In this document: in pieces, positions 1-8,600 of the stretch
Layout: the number at the start of each line of letters is the position of its first letter
How positions within the stretch are numbered: position 1 is the stretch's first letter
Source: Verrucomicrobiota bacterium
GTDB taxonomy: Bacteria; Verrucomicrobiota; Verrucomicrobiia; Opitutales; Opitutaceae
DNA length: 64,000 nt
Assembly: GCA_023416735.1 (NCBI GenBank)
Contig: JAEZGX010000012.1
Coordinates: 290,386 to 354,385 of the forward strand
Direction of reading: 5' to 3'
Notes under the pieces: model-generated
The model's input: the letters and a program-made list of their open reading frames with translations, nothing else
What the model was told of the DNA's origin: nothing
Database searches by the model: none
Translations under genes and position numbers: made by a program

Positions 1-470
1 CGATCGCGCTGCTCGTCGCTTTCGGTTTCCACGCTCCTTGGTTCCGCCGCCTTCCTGCTTCGTGGCCGACTTTCTCGGATCTTAAACGCACGCAGTTCGC
101 TTGGTCTCTCCGCCTCACGACCGCCACACTCCTCGCCGGCCACGCGGGGCTCGGCTTCTTCACGCTGAAAGCCGGACTCGCCCACCACTACTCCGCTGCT
201 TGGGCCGACGCTCCCGCCAATACCGTCGTAATCGTGGGCGCGTTCGAGTTCGCCCTCGCCACCGCCGTTCTCCTCCGGCCCGTCCCTTCCCTCCTCGTCG
301 GCGTCGCTCTTTGGAAAATGGCTTCCGAAAGCCTCTTTCTCATCGCCGGCGATCCCGTCTGGGAATTCATCGAACGCGCCGGCAGCTACACCGCCCCCCT
401 CGCTCTGGCCGTTCTTCTCGCTAAAACTCGCCGCAATAACCTTTCCTCCTTTTCCCCTGCGGCTGCCTGA
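1..470 (+). CDS. C-terminal part of an integral membrane protein (partial, DoxX-like at best)
   Basis: The frame whose first complete codon begins at base 3 is open from the window edge to a TGA at 468-470, giving about 155 residues with no start inside the window. The translation is strongly hydrophobic: a segment at the very start, one around GHAGLGFFTLKAG, one around VVIVGAFEFALATAVLL, one around LLVGVALWKMASESLFLI and a last one near APLALAVLLA, so at least four likely membrane helices. The short loops and small size recall DoxX-type membrane proteins, but no diagnostic motif is visible, so the family is a guess. It ends 20 bases before the next gene, which reads the same way and may be cotranscribed. 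Confidence 0.6.
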   Translation, partial: IALLVAFGFHAPWFRRLPASWPTFSDLKRTQFAWSLRLTTATLLAGHAGLGFFTLKAGLAHHYSAAWADAPANTVVIVGAFEFALATAVLLRPVPSLLVGVALWKMASESLFLIAGDPVWEFIERAGSYTAPLALAVLLAKTRRNNLSSFSPAAA

Positions 471-490
471 ACTCCCCCATCTTTCCCGAC

Positions 491-3400
491 ATGCTGAAAT
501 CCACCGCCCTCGCCACTGCCCTGCTTACCGCGTCCGCCACTTTCGCCGCACCCGCATATCATGCGCTGCCGCTACGGCCGCGCGCTCCCCTGCCGGCCGA
601 CGCCAAGCTGTTCACCGTCATCCCGAACTCCGAGGCGAATCTCACCGTCCCGAACGTGTTCAACGACCCGCGCATGTGGGGCGAGCGTTTCCGCGAACTC
701 ACCTTGGGCGCCGTCGAAACCGGCATCGTCGTTGCCGACTTCGATAACGACAACATGCCCGACATCTTCGCCGTCTCCAAAAACGGCCCGTGCGCCCTCT
801 ACCGTCAGGTCGCTCCCTTCAAGTTCCTCGATGTCGCTTTCGCCTCCGGCGTCGCCTGCGACGAACCGGGCTCCTCGAAAACCGGCGCTACCGCCGTCGA
901 CATCAACCAGGACGGCTGGATGGACCTCTACGTCTGCCGTTACGACGCTCCCAATCTTCTCTTCATCAATGACACCGAGGGCGGCTTCGTCGAAAGCGCC
1001 GCCGCCTACGGCCTCGATGTGAAGGACGCCTCCGTCCACGCCGTCTTCGCCGACTACGATCGCGACGGCGACCTCGATGTCTATCTCGTCACCAACATCC
1101 TCGATTTCTCCAAAGCCCCCCAGGGCCGCCGCGACTTCCTGTTCCGCAACGACGGCGGCAAATTCACCGACGTCACTTCCGAATCCGGCGTCTGGGGTCT
1201 CACCCAGGGCCACACCGCCATCTGGTTCGACGCCAATCACGACGGCTGGCCAGACCTCTATGTCGCCAACGACTTCGAAACGCCCGATCGCTTCTACCTC
1301 AATAACGGCGACGGCACCTTCACCGATGTCGTCGACGAACGCCTCCCGCACGTCACTTACTTCTCCATGGGCGCCGACTCCGGCGACATCAACAACGACG
1401 GGCTGATCGACTTCTTCGTCGCCGACATGCGCGACCGCTCCCACGCCGAGTTCATGACCGGCATGGAGGAAATCGGCCGCGGCCTCTGGGAGATGGAACG
1501 CGTCAGCGACCTCGTCCCGCAATACATGTGGAACGCCCTTTACCTCAACACCGGCACCGACCGCTTCGAAGAGATCGCCCACCTCACCGGCATGCAGGCC
1601 ACGGGCTGGACCTGGGCCACCCGCATCGCCGACCTCGATAACGACGGCCTCCTCGACACGTTCACCACGGCCGGGATGATCCGCAACTTCATCGACGCCG
1701 ACCTCGTCGATAAGCAAAACGTCGCCCCCACGCTTACCGCCCGCGCGAACGTCTGGAAAAACTCCGGCCCGCGCAACGAATCCCTCCTCGCCTTTCGCAA
1801 TCTCGGCGATCTGCAGTTCGCCGACGTATCCAGCGAGTGGGGACTCGACCACAAGGGCGTCAGCTTTGGCTCCGCTCTCGCCGACCTCGATGGCGACGGC
1901 GATCTCGACATCGTCTTCGGCAACTACGACGCCCCGCCGACCGTCATCCGCAACAACTCCACCACCGGCCATCGCGCCGTGATCAAGCTCGCCGGCCGCG
2001 CCCCCAACCTCCACGCGATCGGCGCCGAGGTTCACCTCGAGACGGAGAACGGCATCCAAATCCGCCAGCTCTTCACCGAACGCGGCATCACCGCCAGCGA
2101 ACCGGCCCTGCTTCACTTCGGTCTCGGCGAAACGGATGCGATCAAAAAACTCACCATCCGCTGGCCCCGCGGCCAAGTTCAGATTCTCGAGAACCTTCCC
2201 GCCAACCAGCTTCTCACCATCGCCGAACCCGAGCTTGGCGACACCAAGCCCGCGCCCGCGCTCGCTCAAGCGAACCTCACGAAAGCGCTCTACACCGAAT
2301 CCGCTTCCGTCCGCGGCCTGAAGCACGACGCCAAGCTTCGTCCGTTCGACGAATTCACCCGCCAGCGTCTCCTCCCGCGCCGCCTCAACGGCCTCGGTCC
2401 CGTTCTCGCCACCGCCGACGTCAACCGCGACGGCCACGCCGATCTTTTCGTCAGCGGCACCGCCGGCCAGGCCGGCACGCTCTTCCTCGGCCAAGCCGAC
2501 GGCAAGTTCGTTCCCGCCGCCGATCAGCCCTGGGCCGCCGCCCTCGAATCCGACGACGTCGGCGCGCTCTTCTTCGACGCCAATGGCGACGGCGCTCCCG
2601 ATCTTCTGCTCGTCGCGGGCGGCATTCAGCACGCCCAAGGCGACACCGCCCTCAACGACCGCCTGTATCTAAATGACGGACACGGCAAATTCGCCCTCGC
2701 CTCCGCCGATAGCCTTCCGGCCGATGGCGAGTCCACCGCCGCCGTCGCTTCCGCCGACTTCGATGGCGACGGCCGCCCCGACCTCTTCATCGGCGGTCGT
2801 GTCATCCCCGGCCAATACCCGAAAACCCCGCGCAGCTTCCTCTATCGCAACGTCGGCGGTCGCTTCGTCGACGTCACCGATCAGGTTGCCCCTGCTCTGC
2901 GCACGATCGGCATGGTCACCGCCGCCTCGTTCGCCGACCTCGACAACGACAAACGCCCCGACCTCGTCGTCGCCACCGAATGGGGTCCGGTCTCCGTCTT
3001 CCGCAACACCGGCACCGCCTTCGAAAACGTCACCGAAAAGCTCGGTCTCTCCGGCATCACCGGCTGGTGGAGCGCGCTCAACATCGTTGATGTCGATGGC
3101 GACAACCGTCTCGACCTCGTCGCCGGCAACGTCGGCCTCAACACCAAATACCGCGCTTCTGCCCAACACCCGACCGTCCTCTTCGCGGGCGTTTTCGACG
3201 ATTCCGGCAAGGAGCACCTCATCGAGGCCCAGTATCACGATGCCGCGCTGTATCCCGTTCGTGGCCGCAGCAAACTCGCCTACGGCTTCCCGTGGATCCG
3301 CCAGAAATTCCGCACGTTCAAAGCCTACTCGGAGGCCACCGTTGAAGACATCTTCGGCGCCGAACGCCTCGCTAACGTGCAGAAACTCGCCGCCACCGAA

Positions 3401-3751
3401 CTCGCCAGCGGTATCTTCCGCCAGCAGTCCGACGGAACTTTCAAGTTCCAGCCGCTCCCGCGTCGCGCCCAGTTCGCGCCGATCAACGCCATCGTCGCCA
3501 GCGATCTGACCGGCGACGGGATCCTCGATCTCTACTGCGTCGGCAACAACTTCGGTCCCGAGCCCACCACCGGCCGCTTCGACGGTTCCCTCGGCGTCCT
3601 GCTGAAAGGCAACGGTCGTGGCGATTTCGCGCCGCTCTCGCCCGGCGAATCCGGCCTTGCCGTCTTCGGCGACGCCCGCTCCGCCGTGGTCGTGGGCAAC
3701 GCCCTCGCCGTCTCCCGCTGCGAAGGGCCCGTCCTTCTCTTCACCAAGTAG
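491..3751 (+). CDS. Secreted FG-GAP/VCBS repeat protein with central ASPIC/UnbV domain (CRTAC1-like)
   Basis: This 1086-residue protein starts with a Sec signal peptide (LATALLTASATFAAPA, cleavage near residue 20), so it is exported. Residues about 75-480 hold repeated calcium-binding-like blades with motifs such as DFDNDNMPDIF, DINQDGWMDLYV, DYDRDGDLDVYLV and DLDGDGDLDIVFG, the FG-GAP/VCBS beta-propeller signature. Residues about 505-578 match an ASPIC/UnbV domain (GAEVHLET, RGITASEPALLHFGLG, LTIRWPRGQVQ). A second FG-GAP series follows from about 640 to 1086, so the protein is a propeller, an UnbV domain and a second propeller. Family members are extracellular binding proteins of unclear ligand. 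A strong terminator lies just downstream. The domain calls are firm; the biological role is unknown. Confidence 0.85.
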   Translation: MLKSTALATALLTASATFAAPAYHALPLRPRAPLPADAKLFTVIPNSEANLTVPNVFNDPRMWGERFRELTLGAVETGIVVADFDNDNMPDIFAVSKNGPCALYRQVAPFKFLDVAFASGVACDEPGSSKTGATAVDINQDGWMDLYVCRYDAPNLLFINDTEGGFVESAAAYGLDVKDASVHAVFADYDRDGDLDVYLVTNILDFSKAPQGRRDFLFRNDGGKFTDVTSESGVWGLTQGHTAIWFDANHDGWPDLYVANDFETPDRFYLNNGDGTFTDVVDERLPHVTYFSMGADSGDINNDGLIDFFVADMRDRSHAEFMTGMEEIGRGLWEMERVSDLVPQYMWNALYLNTGTDRFEEIAHLTGMQATGWTWATRIADLDNDGLLDTFTTAGMIRNFIDADLVDKQNVAPTLTARANVWKNSGPRNESLLAFRNLGDLQFADVSSEWGLDHKGVSFGSALADLDGDGDLDIVFGNYDAPPTVIRNNSTTGHRAVIKLAGRAPNLHAIGAEVHLETENGIQIRQLFTERGITASEPALLHFGLGETDAIKKLTIRWPRGQVQILENLPANQLLTIAEPELGDTKPAPALAQANLTKALYTESASVRGLKHDAKLRPFDEFTRQRLLPRRLNGLGPVLATADVNRDGHADLFVSGTAGQAGTLFLGQADGKFVPAADQPWAAALESDDVGALFFDANGDGAPDLLLVAGGIQHAQGDTALNDRLYLNDGHGKFALASADSLPADGESTAAVASADFDGDGRPDLFIGGRVIPGQYPKTPRSFLYRNVGGRFVDVTDQVAPALRTIGMVTAASFADLDNDKRPDLVVATEWGPVSVFRNTGTAFENVTEKLGLSGITGWWSALNIVDVDGDNRLDLVAGNVGLNTKYRASAQHPTVLFAGVFDDSGKEHLIEAQYHDAALYPVRGRSKLAYGFPWIRQKFRTFKAYSEATVEDIFGAERLANVQKLAATELASGIFRQQSDGTFKFQPLPRRAQFAPINAIVASDLTGDGILDLYCVGNNFGPEPTTGRFDGSLGVLLKGNGRGDFAPLSPGESGLAVFGDARSAVVVGNALAVSRCEGPVLLFTK

Positions 3752-3796
3752 GGCAGGTTTCGAACCACGCTTTCCGCCCGCCGACCGGGCGTTCCC

Positions 3797-3829
3797 AACC
3801 CGCCGCACTCTGCGGCGGGTTTTCTTTTT
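3797..3829 (+). terminator. Rho-independent terminator after the FG-GAP/UnbV gene
   Basis: An 11-base arm (3797-3807) pairs perfectly with 3811-3821 around a 3-base loop. The G+C-rich stem runs into a T-rich tract that ends at 3829. It sits about 45 bases after the upstream stop codon, which separates transcription of this gene from the DUF255 gene. Confidence 0.85.
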
Positions 3830-3867
3830 ACTTCCCGCGCCGCCTCCTAGTCACACGCTCCTCTTTC

Positions 3868-5646
3868 ATGCGACGCCCTTTCGCTTTCCTCTCCCTCCTC
3901 TTCTTCTTTCTCCCGAGCGTCCTTCTTCGCGCTGCCTCGCCCCTCGCCGATGCGCCGTCCGCTTTCCTCCGCGCCTGCGGCGCCACCCCCGTCGCCTTTC
4001 AACCGTTCACCTCCGAAACCTTCGCCCGCGCCGCCTCTGAACAGAAACCTCTCTACGTCTTCATCGGTCTCTCCACGAGCGAGCTTTCCCGCGCCATGCT
4101 GAAACAAACCTTCAGCAACGCCGACAGCGCCAGCTTCCTCAACGAGTCCTTCATCTGCGTCGCCGTCGATGCCCACGAGCGTCCCGATCTCGTCGCTCTC
4201 TATCAGAGCTACACGCAACACGTCCGGCAGCTCAACGGCCTCCCGCTCAACCTCTGGCTCACCCCCGACTTGAAACCTTTCGAAGGCGCCAACTACCTCC
4301 CGCCGACCGAAGAATGGGGCAAGGAAGGTTTCCTCACCGTCGCCAAACGCGCCGCCGCCGGCTGGCAAGCCGATGCGGACGCCCAACGCGCCAAAGCCGA
4401 CGAAGCCATCGCGACCATCGAATCGTTCCTCCCCACCGAAGCCCCTGCCCCGCTCTCCGACGCCGATCGCACCCGCTTCCTCAACGAAGGCCGCGAAACC
4501 TGGCTCGGCCTCCACGATTCCACCAACGGCGGTTTCGGCGATCCGCCCAAATCCCTCGAGCCCGAACTCCTCCGCTTCCTGCTCACCGACGCCGCCACCC
4601 GCGAGGCCGCCGTCACCACCCTTCACACGCTCCTTCGCAGTCCCGTCCGCGATCCGCTCGACGGCGGTTTTTTCCGCTACGCCAGCGACGCCGAGTATCG
4701 GCAGCCCTACTTTCAAAAAACCCTCGCCGATCAAGCGCGCATCTCCCTCGTCTTCCTCGACGCGTTCGCGCTCACGAACGACGCCACCTTCGCCGACGCC
4801 GCCCGCGATGCCCTGGGCTACGTCCTCGATCACTTGAAGGGCGCTGCCATCGAAGACTCCACCGGCGAATCGCTCGCGTCGTATTTCTTCACCGCCGCCG
4901 AGATCCAGAAACTCCTCGGATCCTCCGCCGCCGCTTTCAACGCCGCTCACGGCATCACTTCCGAGGGCAATATCCCCGCCGACACGTTTCCCAACATTTC
5001 CGGTGGCCAGAACCTTCCTCGCCTCGTCGATCCCGCCGTCACTCCGCGCACGCAATTCACCGAAGCCTACGCCAAACTTCTCGCTCACCGCCGCGCTCGC
5101 GCCACGCCGTTTCGCGAGGATCCCGCCACCGCCGGCGCCCGCGGACTCCTCCTCGGCGCACTCTCCCGCGCCGCGACCGACTTGAAAAACCCCCGCTTCG
5201 CTTCCGCCGCCGCCGCTGAATTCGCCTCCCTCCGCGAGCAGTTTTTCGCTCCCGATTCCACGCTCCGCCGACTGCCCAACCGCCCGCACGCCGCCTCGCC
5301 CCTCGACTACGCTCAAGTCATTGGCGGTCTCCTCGCGCACAACACGCCCGACTCCACCGCCCTGGCGAAACAGCTCCTCGCCACGCTCAACACTCGCCAC
5401 CTCAGCGCGTCCTCCCGTTACCTCGCCGCTTCGTCCGACACCGCTCCCGAGTTTTTCCTCCGCGTGCGCGCAATCGCCACCTACCCCGGCGAACCCTCTG
5501 CTCCCGAGCCCGCCCTCCTCCTCGCGCTCGCCGGCCAAAACATGGCCCAGGATCTCCCTTCGCGTCTAGCGCCCGCCATCGCCACCGACCTCCAGGATTC
5601 CTTCGAGGCCCCTCGCGGCGACGTCCTCCTCGCCCTGTCACGATAA
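3868..5646 (+). CDS. Exported DUF255 / YyaL-like thioredoxin-domain protein lacking the CxxC
   Basis: This 592-residue protein starts with a signal peptide (residues about 1-22). Residues 60-135 align with the thioredoxin-like DUF255 domain of the YyaL/SSP411 family: KPLYVFIG, LNESFICVAVDAHERPDL and GLPLNLWLTPDLKPFEGANY are all in the expected order. The family normally has STCHWCHVM at the active site; here residues 69-77 read STSELSRAM, so both cysteines and the histidine are gone. The rest resembles the alpha/alpha-toroid half, with GGFGDPPKSLEPELLRF near residue 215 and GGFFRYASDAEYRQPYFQK near 265-285. The family's function is not settled; redox chemistry is improbable for this copy. It is shorter than the roughly 670-residue cytoplasmic members. 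Confidence 0.8.
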   Translation: MRRPFAFLSLLFFFLPSVLLRAASPLADAPSAFLRACGATPVAFQPFTSETFARAASEQKPLYVFIGLSTSELSRAMLKQTFSNADSASFLNESFICVAVDAHERPDLVALYQSYTQHVRQLNGLPLNLWLTPDLKPFEGANYLPPTEEWGKEGFLTVAKRAAAGWQADADAQRAKADEAIATIESFLPTEAPAPLSDADRTRFLNEGRETWLGLHDSTNGGFGDPPKSLEPELLRFLLTDAATREAAVTTLHTLLRSPVRDPLDGGFFRYASDAEYRQPYFQKTLADQARISLVFLDAFALTNDATFADAARDALGYVLDHLKGAAIEDSTGESLASYFFTAAEIQKLLGSSAAAFNAAHGITSEGNIPADTFPNISGGQNLPRLVDPAVTPRTQFTEAYAKLLAHRRARATPFREDPATAGARGLLLGALSRAATDLKNPRFASAAAAEFASLREQFFAPDSTLRRLPNRPHAASPLDYAQVIGGLLAHNTPDSTALAKQLLATLNTRHLSASSRYLAASSDTAPEFFLRVRAIATYPGEPSAPEPALLLALAGQNMAQDLPSRLAPAIATDLQDSFEAPRGDVLLALSR

Positions 5647-5677
5647 GCGATCTCTGTTTCCTTCCGCTTCTGACGGA

Positions 5678-7126
5678 CTACAACGACGGTGCGCGACCAA
5701 AAGCCCGTCGATAAGCCGCAGACAACCCTTCGATTTCCCCCCGCGGGACGCGAGTTTGACGCACCGCGCGGCCCAGCCATTCCCGCGCCGCTGCTTCGTC
5801 CCCCGCCGCAATCGCTTGGAAGGTCAGCGTCGCCAGCGCCATCGGATGGCCCGGCTCCGCCTCGAGCGCGCGGTGAAACTCGGCCACTCCTTCTTCAACG
5901 CGCCCCAGTTTCAACAACACCATCGCGAGCTCGATGTAGGTATCCGCCTCGGTTGGACGCACCCGAATCGACGTCCGAAAATGCGGCAGCGCTTCTTCCC
6001 TGCGTCCAGCCGCCGCTAGTTGCTGCGCACGCATGCGATGGAGTCCCGGCGACTCCGGACAATGCGCCAATCCCGTCTCCAGCGCCTGCTGCGCGCGCCC
6101 CGCTTCCCCCATCGAAACGAGCACGCCGAATAAGTAAGCCCAGCCGTCCGCAAATGTTGGGTCGAGTTGCGTGCAACGCTCCAGCTGTTCGCGCGCCGCT
6201 GCCTTCTGCTCGGATTGGATCAAGGCCAGTCCAAGCTGAAACCGAAGCGGCGCATCGTTTGGCAACAGCGACACCGCACGCCTCAGCCAGCGAATCGCTT
6301 TGCCCGCCTCGCCGCGCGCCTTGGCTGCCCCGGCCGCCACCGCGAGCTGAAACGGATCGAAGCTCCGCTCGTTCAGCTCTTCCATCCACGGATCCGCTAT
6401 ATCGCGAAACGCGCCGGCTTTGCTCCGCCCGCGAATCTGCTCCGCTTTCAAAGCCTGCCCGAGCCGCTCGTAAATCGGGACGATCAGATCCTGCCCCATC
6501 GCTCCTCGCGTCGTCTCGATCAGTCGCTCGAGTGTCTCACGAGCCGCGGTCCACTCTTCCCGCTCGATGTGGCAGCGCGCGAGGCCGAGCAGGCTGTAGG
6601 GTTCCCCCGCCTCCTGCCGCTGCACCGCGGCGAATACCGCCCGCGCATCGTCCAGCCGCCCTTTCTTCAACAGAATTTCACCGAGCCGGATTCTCGCGGG
6701 GACATACGTGATCTCCCGCTTTCCGACGCGAACGAGGCGCTCCTCCGCAAGATCGAGGTCCCCATAACCCGCGGCAATGATCGCATCGCGATACGCCCAG
6801 CGCGGTTCCGACGGCGCAAGCCTCAGCAGCGCCGCATAGCAGGCACGCGCCTCTGAAAGAAAGCCGTTGGCGTGATAAAGTTCGGCAAGAGCTCCGAGCG
6901 CATCGATCGAGCCCCACCAACCCGACGCCTTCTCCGTCTCCCCGATCACTTCAGCGGCGAACGCCTGCGGATGGCCCTCAAGATCCGGAGGCGTCGGCAG
7001 CGCCGAAGCAACCAAACGCTGGCGTCCGCCTTGCCACACTCCCCACGAGACCGACGCCACCGTCGCCAGGATGGCAATGATCAACCAGGCCCGCCGACGA
7101 AATCCCGAACGCTGCGCCCGATTCAT
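5678..7126 (-). CDS. Membrane-anchored tetratricopeptide repeat protein
   Basis: This is a 482-residue protein. The start at 7126 is preferred because its ATG overlaps the upstream stop as ATGA (7123-7126) and gives an N-terminal membrane anchor (AWLIIAILATVASVSWGVW) after a basic stretch. The body is a chain of TPR units, for example ALAELYHANGFLSEARACYA, LGQALKAEQIRG, GLALIQSEQKAAAREQLERC and AMVLLKLGRVEEGVAEFHRA, covering most of residues 60-480 on the presumed periplasmic side. It is translationally coupled to the FG-GAP lipoprotein gene upstream, so the two are probably partners. FG-GAP and TPR proteins often sit together in Verrucomicrobiota and Planctomycetota, but the job of the pair is not known. 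Confidence 0.8.
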   Translation of the reverse strand: MNRAQRSGFRRRAWLIIAILATVASVSWGVWQGGRQRLVASALPTPPDLEGHPQAFAAEVIGETEKASGWWGSIDALGALAELYHANGFLSEARACYAALLRLAPSEPRWAYRDAIIAAGYGDLDLAEERLVRVGKREITYVPARIRLGEILLKKGRLDDARAVFAAVQRQEAGEPYSLLGLARCHIEREEWTAARETLERLIETTRGAMGQDLIVPIYERLGQALKAEQIRGRSKAGAFRDIADPWMEELNERSFDPFQLAVAAGAAKARGEAGKAIRWLRRAVSLLPNDAPLRFQLGLALIQSEQKAAAREQLERCTQLDPTFADGWAYLFGVLVSMGEAGRAQQALETGLAHCPESPGLHRMRAQQLAAAGRREEALPHFRTSIRVRPTEADTYIELAMVLLKLGRVEEGVAEFHRALEAEPGHPMALATLTFQAIAAGDEAAAREWLGRAVRQTRVPRGEIEGLSAAYRRAFGRAPSL

Positions 7127-8421
7127 GGTGACGACCGCTCCCAAAACGTAATCCGGCCTCCCGCCTCGGCCGGTTTGAACACATGAAAGCCCGCCGTGAC
7201 GAGCGACCATTCCTTTTCCGTTCCGAACTCGCCTGCCGCCACCGCGACCAGATGCCGCGGCGAGTAGGCGAGGATTCTCTTCTCAAAGCTCCCATCCGCT
7301 TGTTGGCGGAACCACACCAGCGAAGGAACCGGTCGCTGACGCGCATCAGTTTCCACAAAGGCCGCCACCGCCACCACATCGAGTTCTCCGTCCCGATCGA
7401 GATCCAGCACGATTGGATTATATGCTCCCGCCATGTCTCCAATTCGCCGATACACGAAGAGGCCGTTCCCACGGTTCTCCAGCCATTGCACGCCATGATA
7501 AGGGCGGGGGCCAGGGATCACCGCCGGCCCGAACCCGTCGCCATTCGCAAAGACGAGATCTGGCCGGCCGTCCCGGTTCAAATCCGCCACGGTCATCCCG
7601 CTGCACCCGTAGTCCTCGTTGGCCGACGCCCAGATCCGGCTGCGCTCGAACCTTCCCGCGCCGCGATTGGAAAAAAGATAAATCTCCTCCCACTGCTGCG
7701 ACATCTGCGCCGCAATGTCCAACCGCCCGTCGCCATCGAAATCCGCCAGGCTCACCGTGATCGCTCCCGAGAGTTCGAGCAAGGTATGCGGTCGAAATTG
7801 CCACGGCCCCACTTGTTCCAGCCAGCGAACTTCTCCCTGGTCGTAACCGAACTGCGCGAGCACGAGGTCCGGCCTGCCGTCGCCGTTCACATCCGCCGCC
7901 TTCACGGCCGTCACGCGTGACGTGTTGTCGAGGATCGTCCGCTGCAGGAATCCCTCCGCCCCTCGATTCTCCAACACCACGACGGCACCGATGCGATCGT
8001 TGTTGGGGAACACCGCCCCCATGCACGCGATCATCACGTCGAGATCGCCGTCGCCATCCACGTCGAAGGCCTCCACTTGCACGGGCGCCTTCACGTCGGC
8101 GGTCAGCACACGCTCCTCAAAGTCGCCCGATGCGACCTGCCGCAGCCACAGCACCCGATTCTCCTGCGCCTCACACGCGAGCACGTCCAGCGCGCCATCT
8201 CCATCCAGGTCGACACTCGTCACCCACGCGATCCACGGCTGCTTCCCGCCTGGTTCGCCGATTTCCCGCGGACGAAATCGCTCCGTCTCCTCCTTCGTTT
8301 CCATGCGCGCCGGCAGGTCGTTTCGAGCTTCCGGGGCACACCCCGAAAAACCGATGGCTGCCAGCGTCACGCACCCAAGAAGCGAACGATGAACGGAGCG
8401 TTTGAAAAATCGCTTGGACAT
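7123..8421 (-). CDS. FG-GAP/VCBS repeat lipoprotein
   Basis: This is a 432-residue protein. The ATG at 8421 is preferred over an upstream in-frame start because it yields a compact lipoprotein signal: basic MSKRFFKRSVHR, a hydrophobic core, then FSGC with the likely lipidated cysteine at residue 28. The mature part carries repeated propeller blades (DLDGDGALDVLACE, DVDGDGDLDVMIACMG, DVNGDGRPDLVLAQFG, DFDGDGRLDIAAQ, DLNRDGRPDLVFANGDG, DLDRDGELDVVAVAA). It should be a seven- or eight-bladed surface or periplasmic binding protein. Its stop overlaps the start of the downstream TPR gene, so the two are made together. Confidence 0.83.
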   Translation of the reverse strand: MSKRFFKRSVHRSLLGCVTLAAIGFSGCAPEARNDLPARMETKEETERFRPREIGEPGGKQPWIAWVTSVDLDGDGALDVLACEAQENRVLWLRQVASGDFEERVLTADVKAPVQVEAFDVDGDGDLDVMIACMGAVFPNNDRIGAVVVLENRGAEGFLQRTILDNTSRVTAVKAADVNGDGRPDLVLAQFGYDQGEVRWLEQVGPWQFRPHTLLELSGAITVSLADFDGDGRLDIAAQMSQQWEEIYLFSNRGAGRFERSRIWASANEDYGCSGMTVADLNRDGRPDLVFANGDGFGPAVIPGPRPYHGVQWLENRGNGLFVYRRIGDMAGAYNPIVLDLDRDGELDVVAVAAFVETDARQRPVPSLVWFRQQADGSFEKRILAYSPRHLVAVAAGEFGTEKEWSLVTAGFHVFKPAEAGGRITFWERSSP

Positions 8422-8512
8422 ACGCGCGGCAAATGAAGCCGGCGAAACCGGCAAGTTGTGGCGAGATCAAAGTCGGCCCGTTCCCGCTTCTTCAAGCCGC
8501 CTCCCCGCATCC

Positions 8513-8544
8513 AAAGAAAATGGCGCCGATATTTAATCGGCGCC
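8513..8544 (-). terminator. Rho-independent terminator after the TonB receptor gene
   Basis: The arms GGCGCCGAT (8522-8530) and ATCGGCGCC (8536-8544) pair perfectly around a 5-base loop. Read on the minus strand the stem is followed by ATTTTCTTT (8521 down to 8513). It lies about 57 bases beyond the stop of the TonB-dependent receptor. The rest of 8422-8600 holds only a weak imperfect inverted repeat near 8558-8586. Confidence 0.8.
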
Positions 8545-8600
8545 GTGATTAGAGCGACAGAGGCAGGCCCGCGGAGCGAGCCAGCCTCTATCGAACGAAC

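Noticed and set aside
572..2638. Very long open frame on the minus strand opposite the FG-GAP/UnbV gene (about 690 codons)
   Set aside because: It lies entirely opposite a gene with a signal peptide and clear domain motifs; its translation is a Val/Glu/Gly-rich composition typical of the antisense of GC-rich Asp-rich propeller genes.
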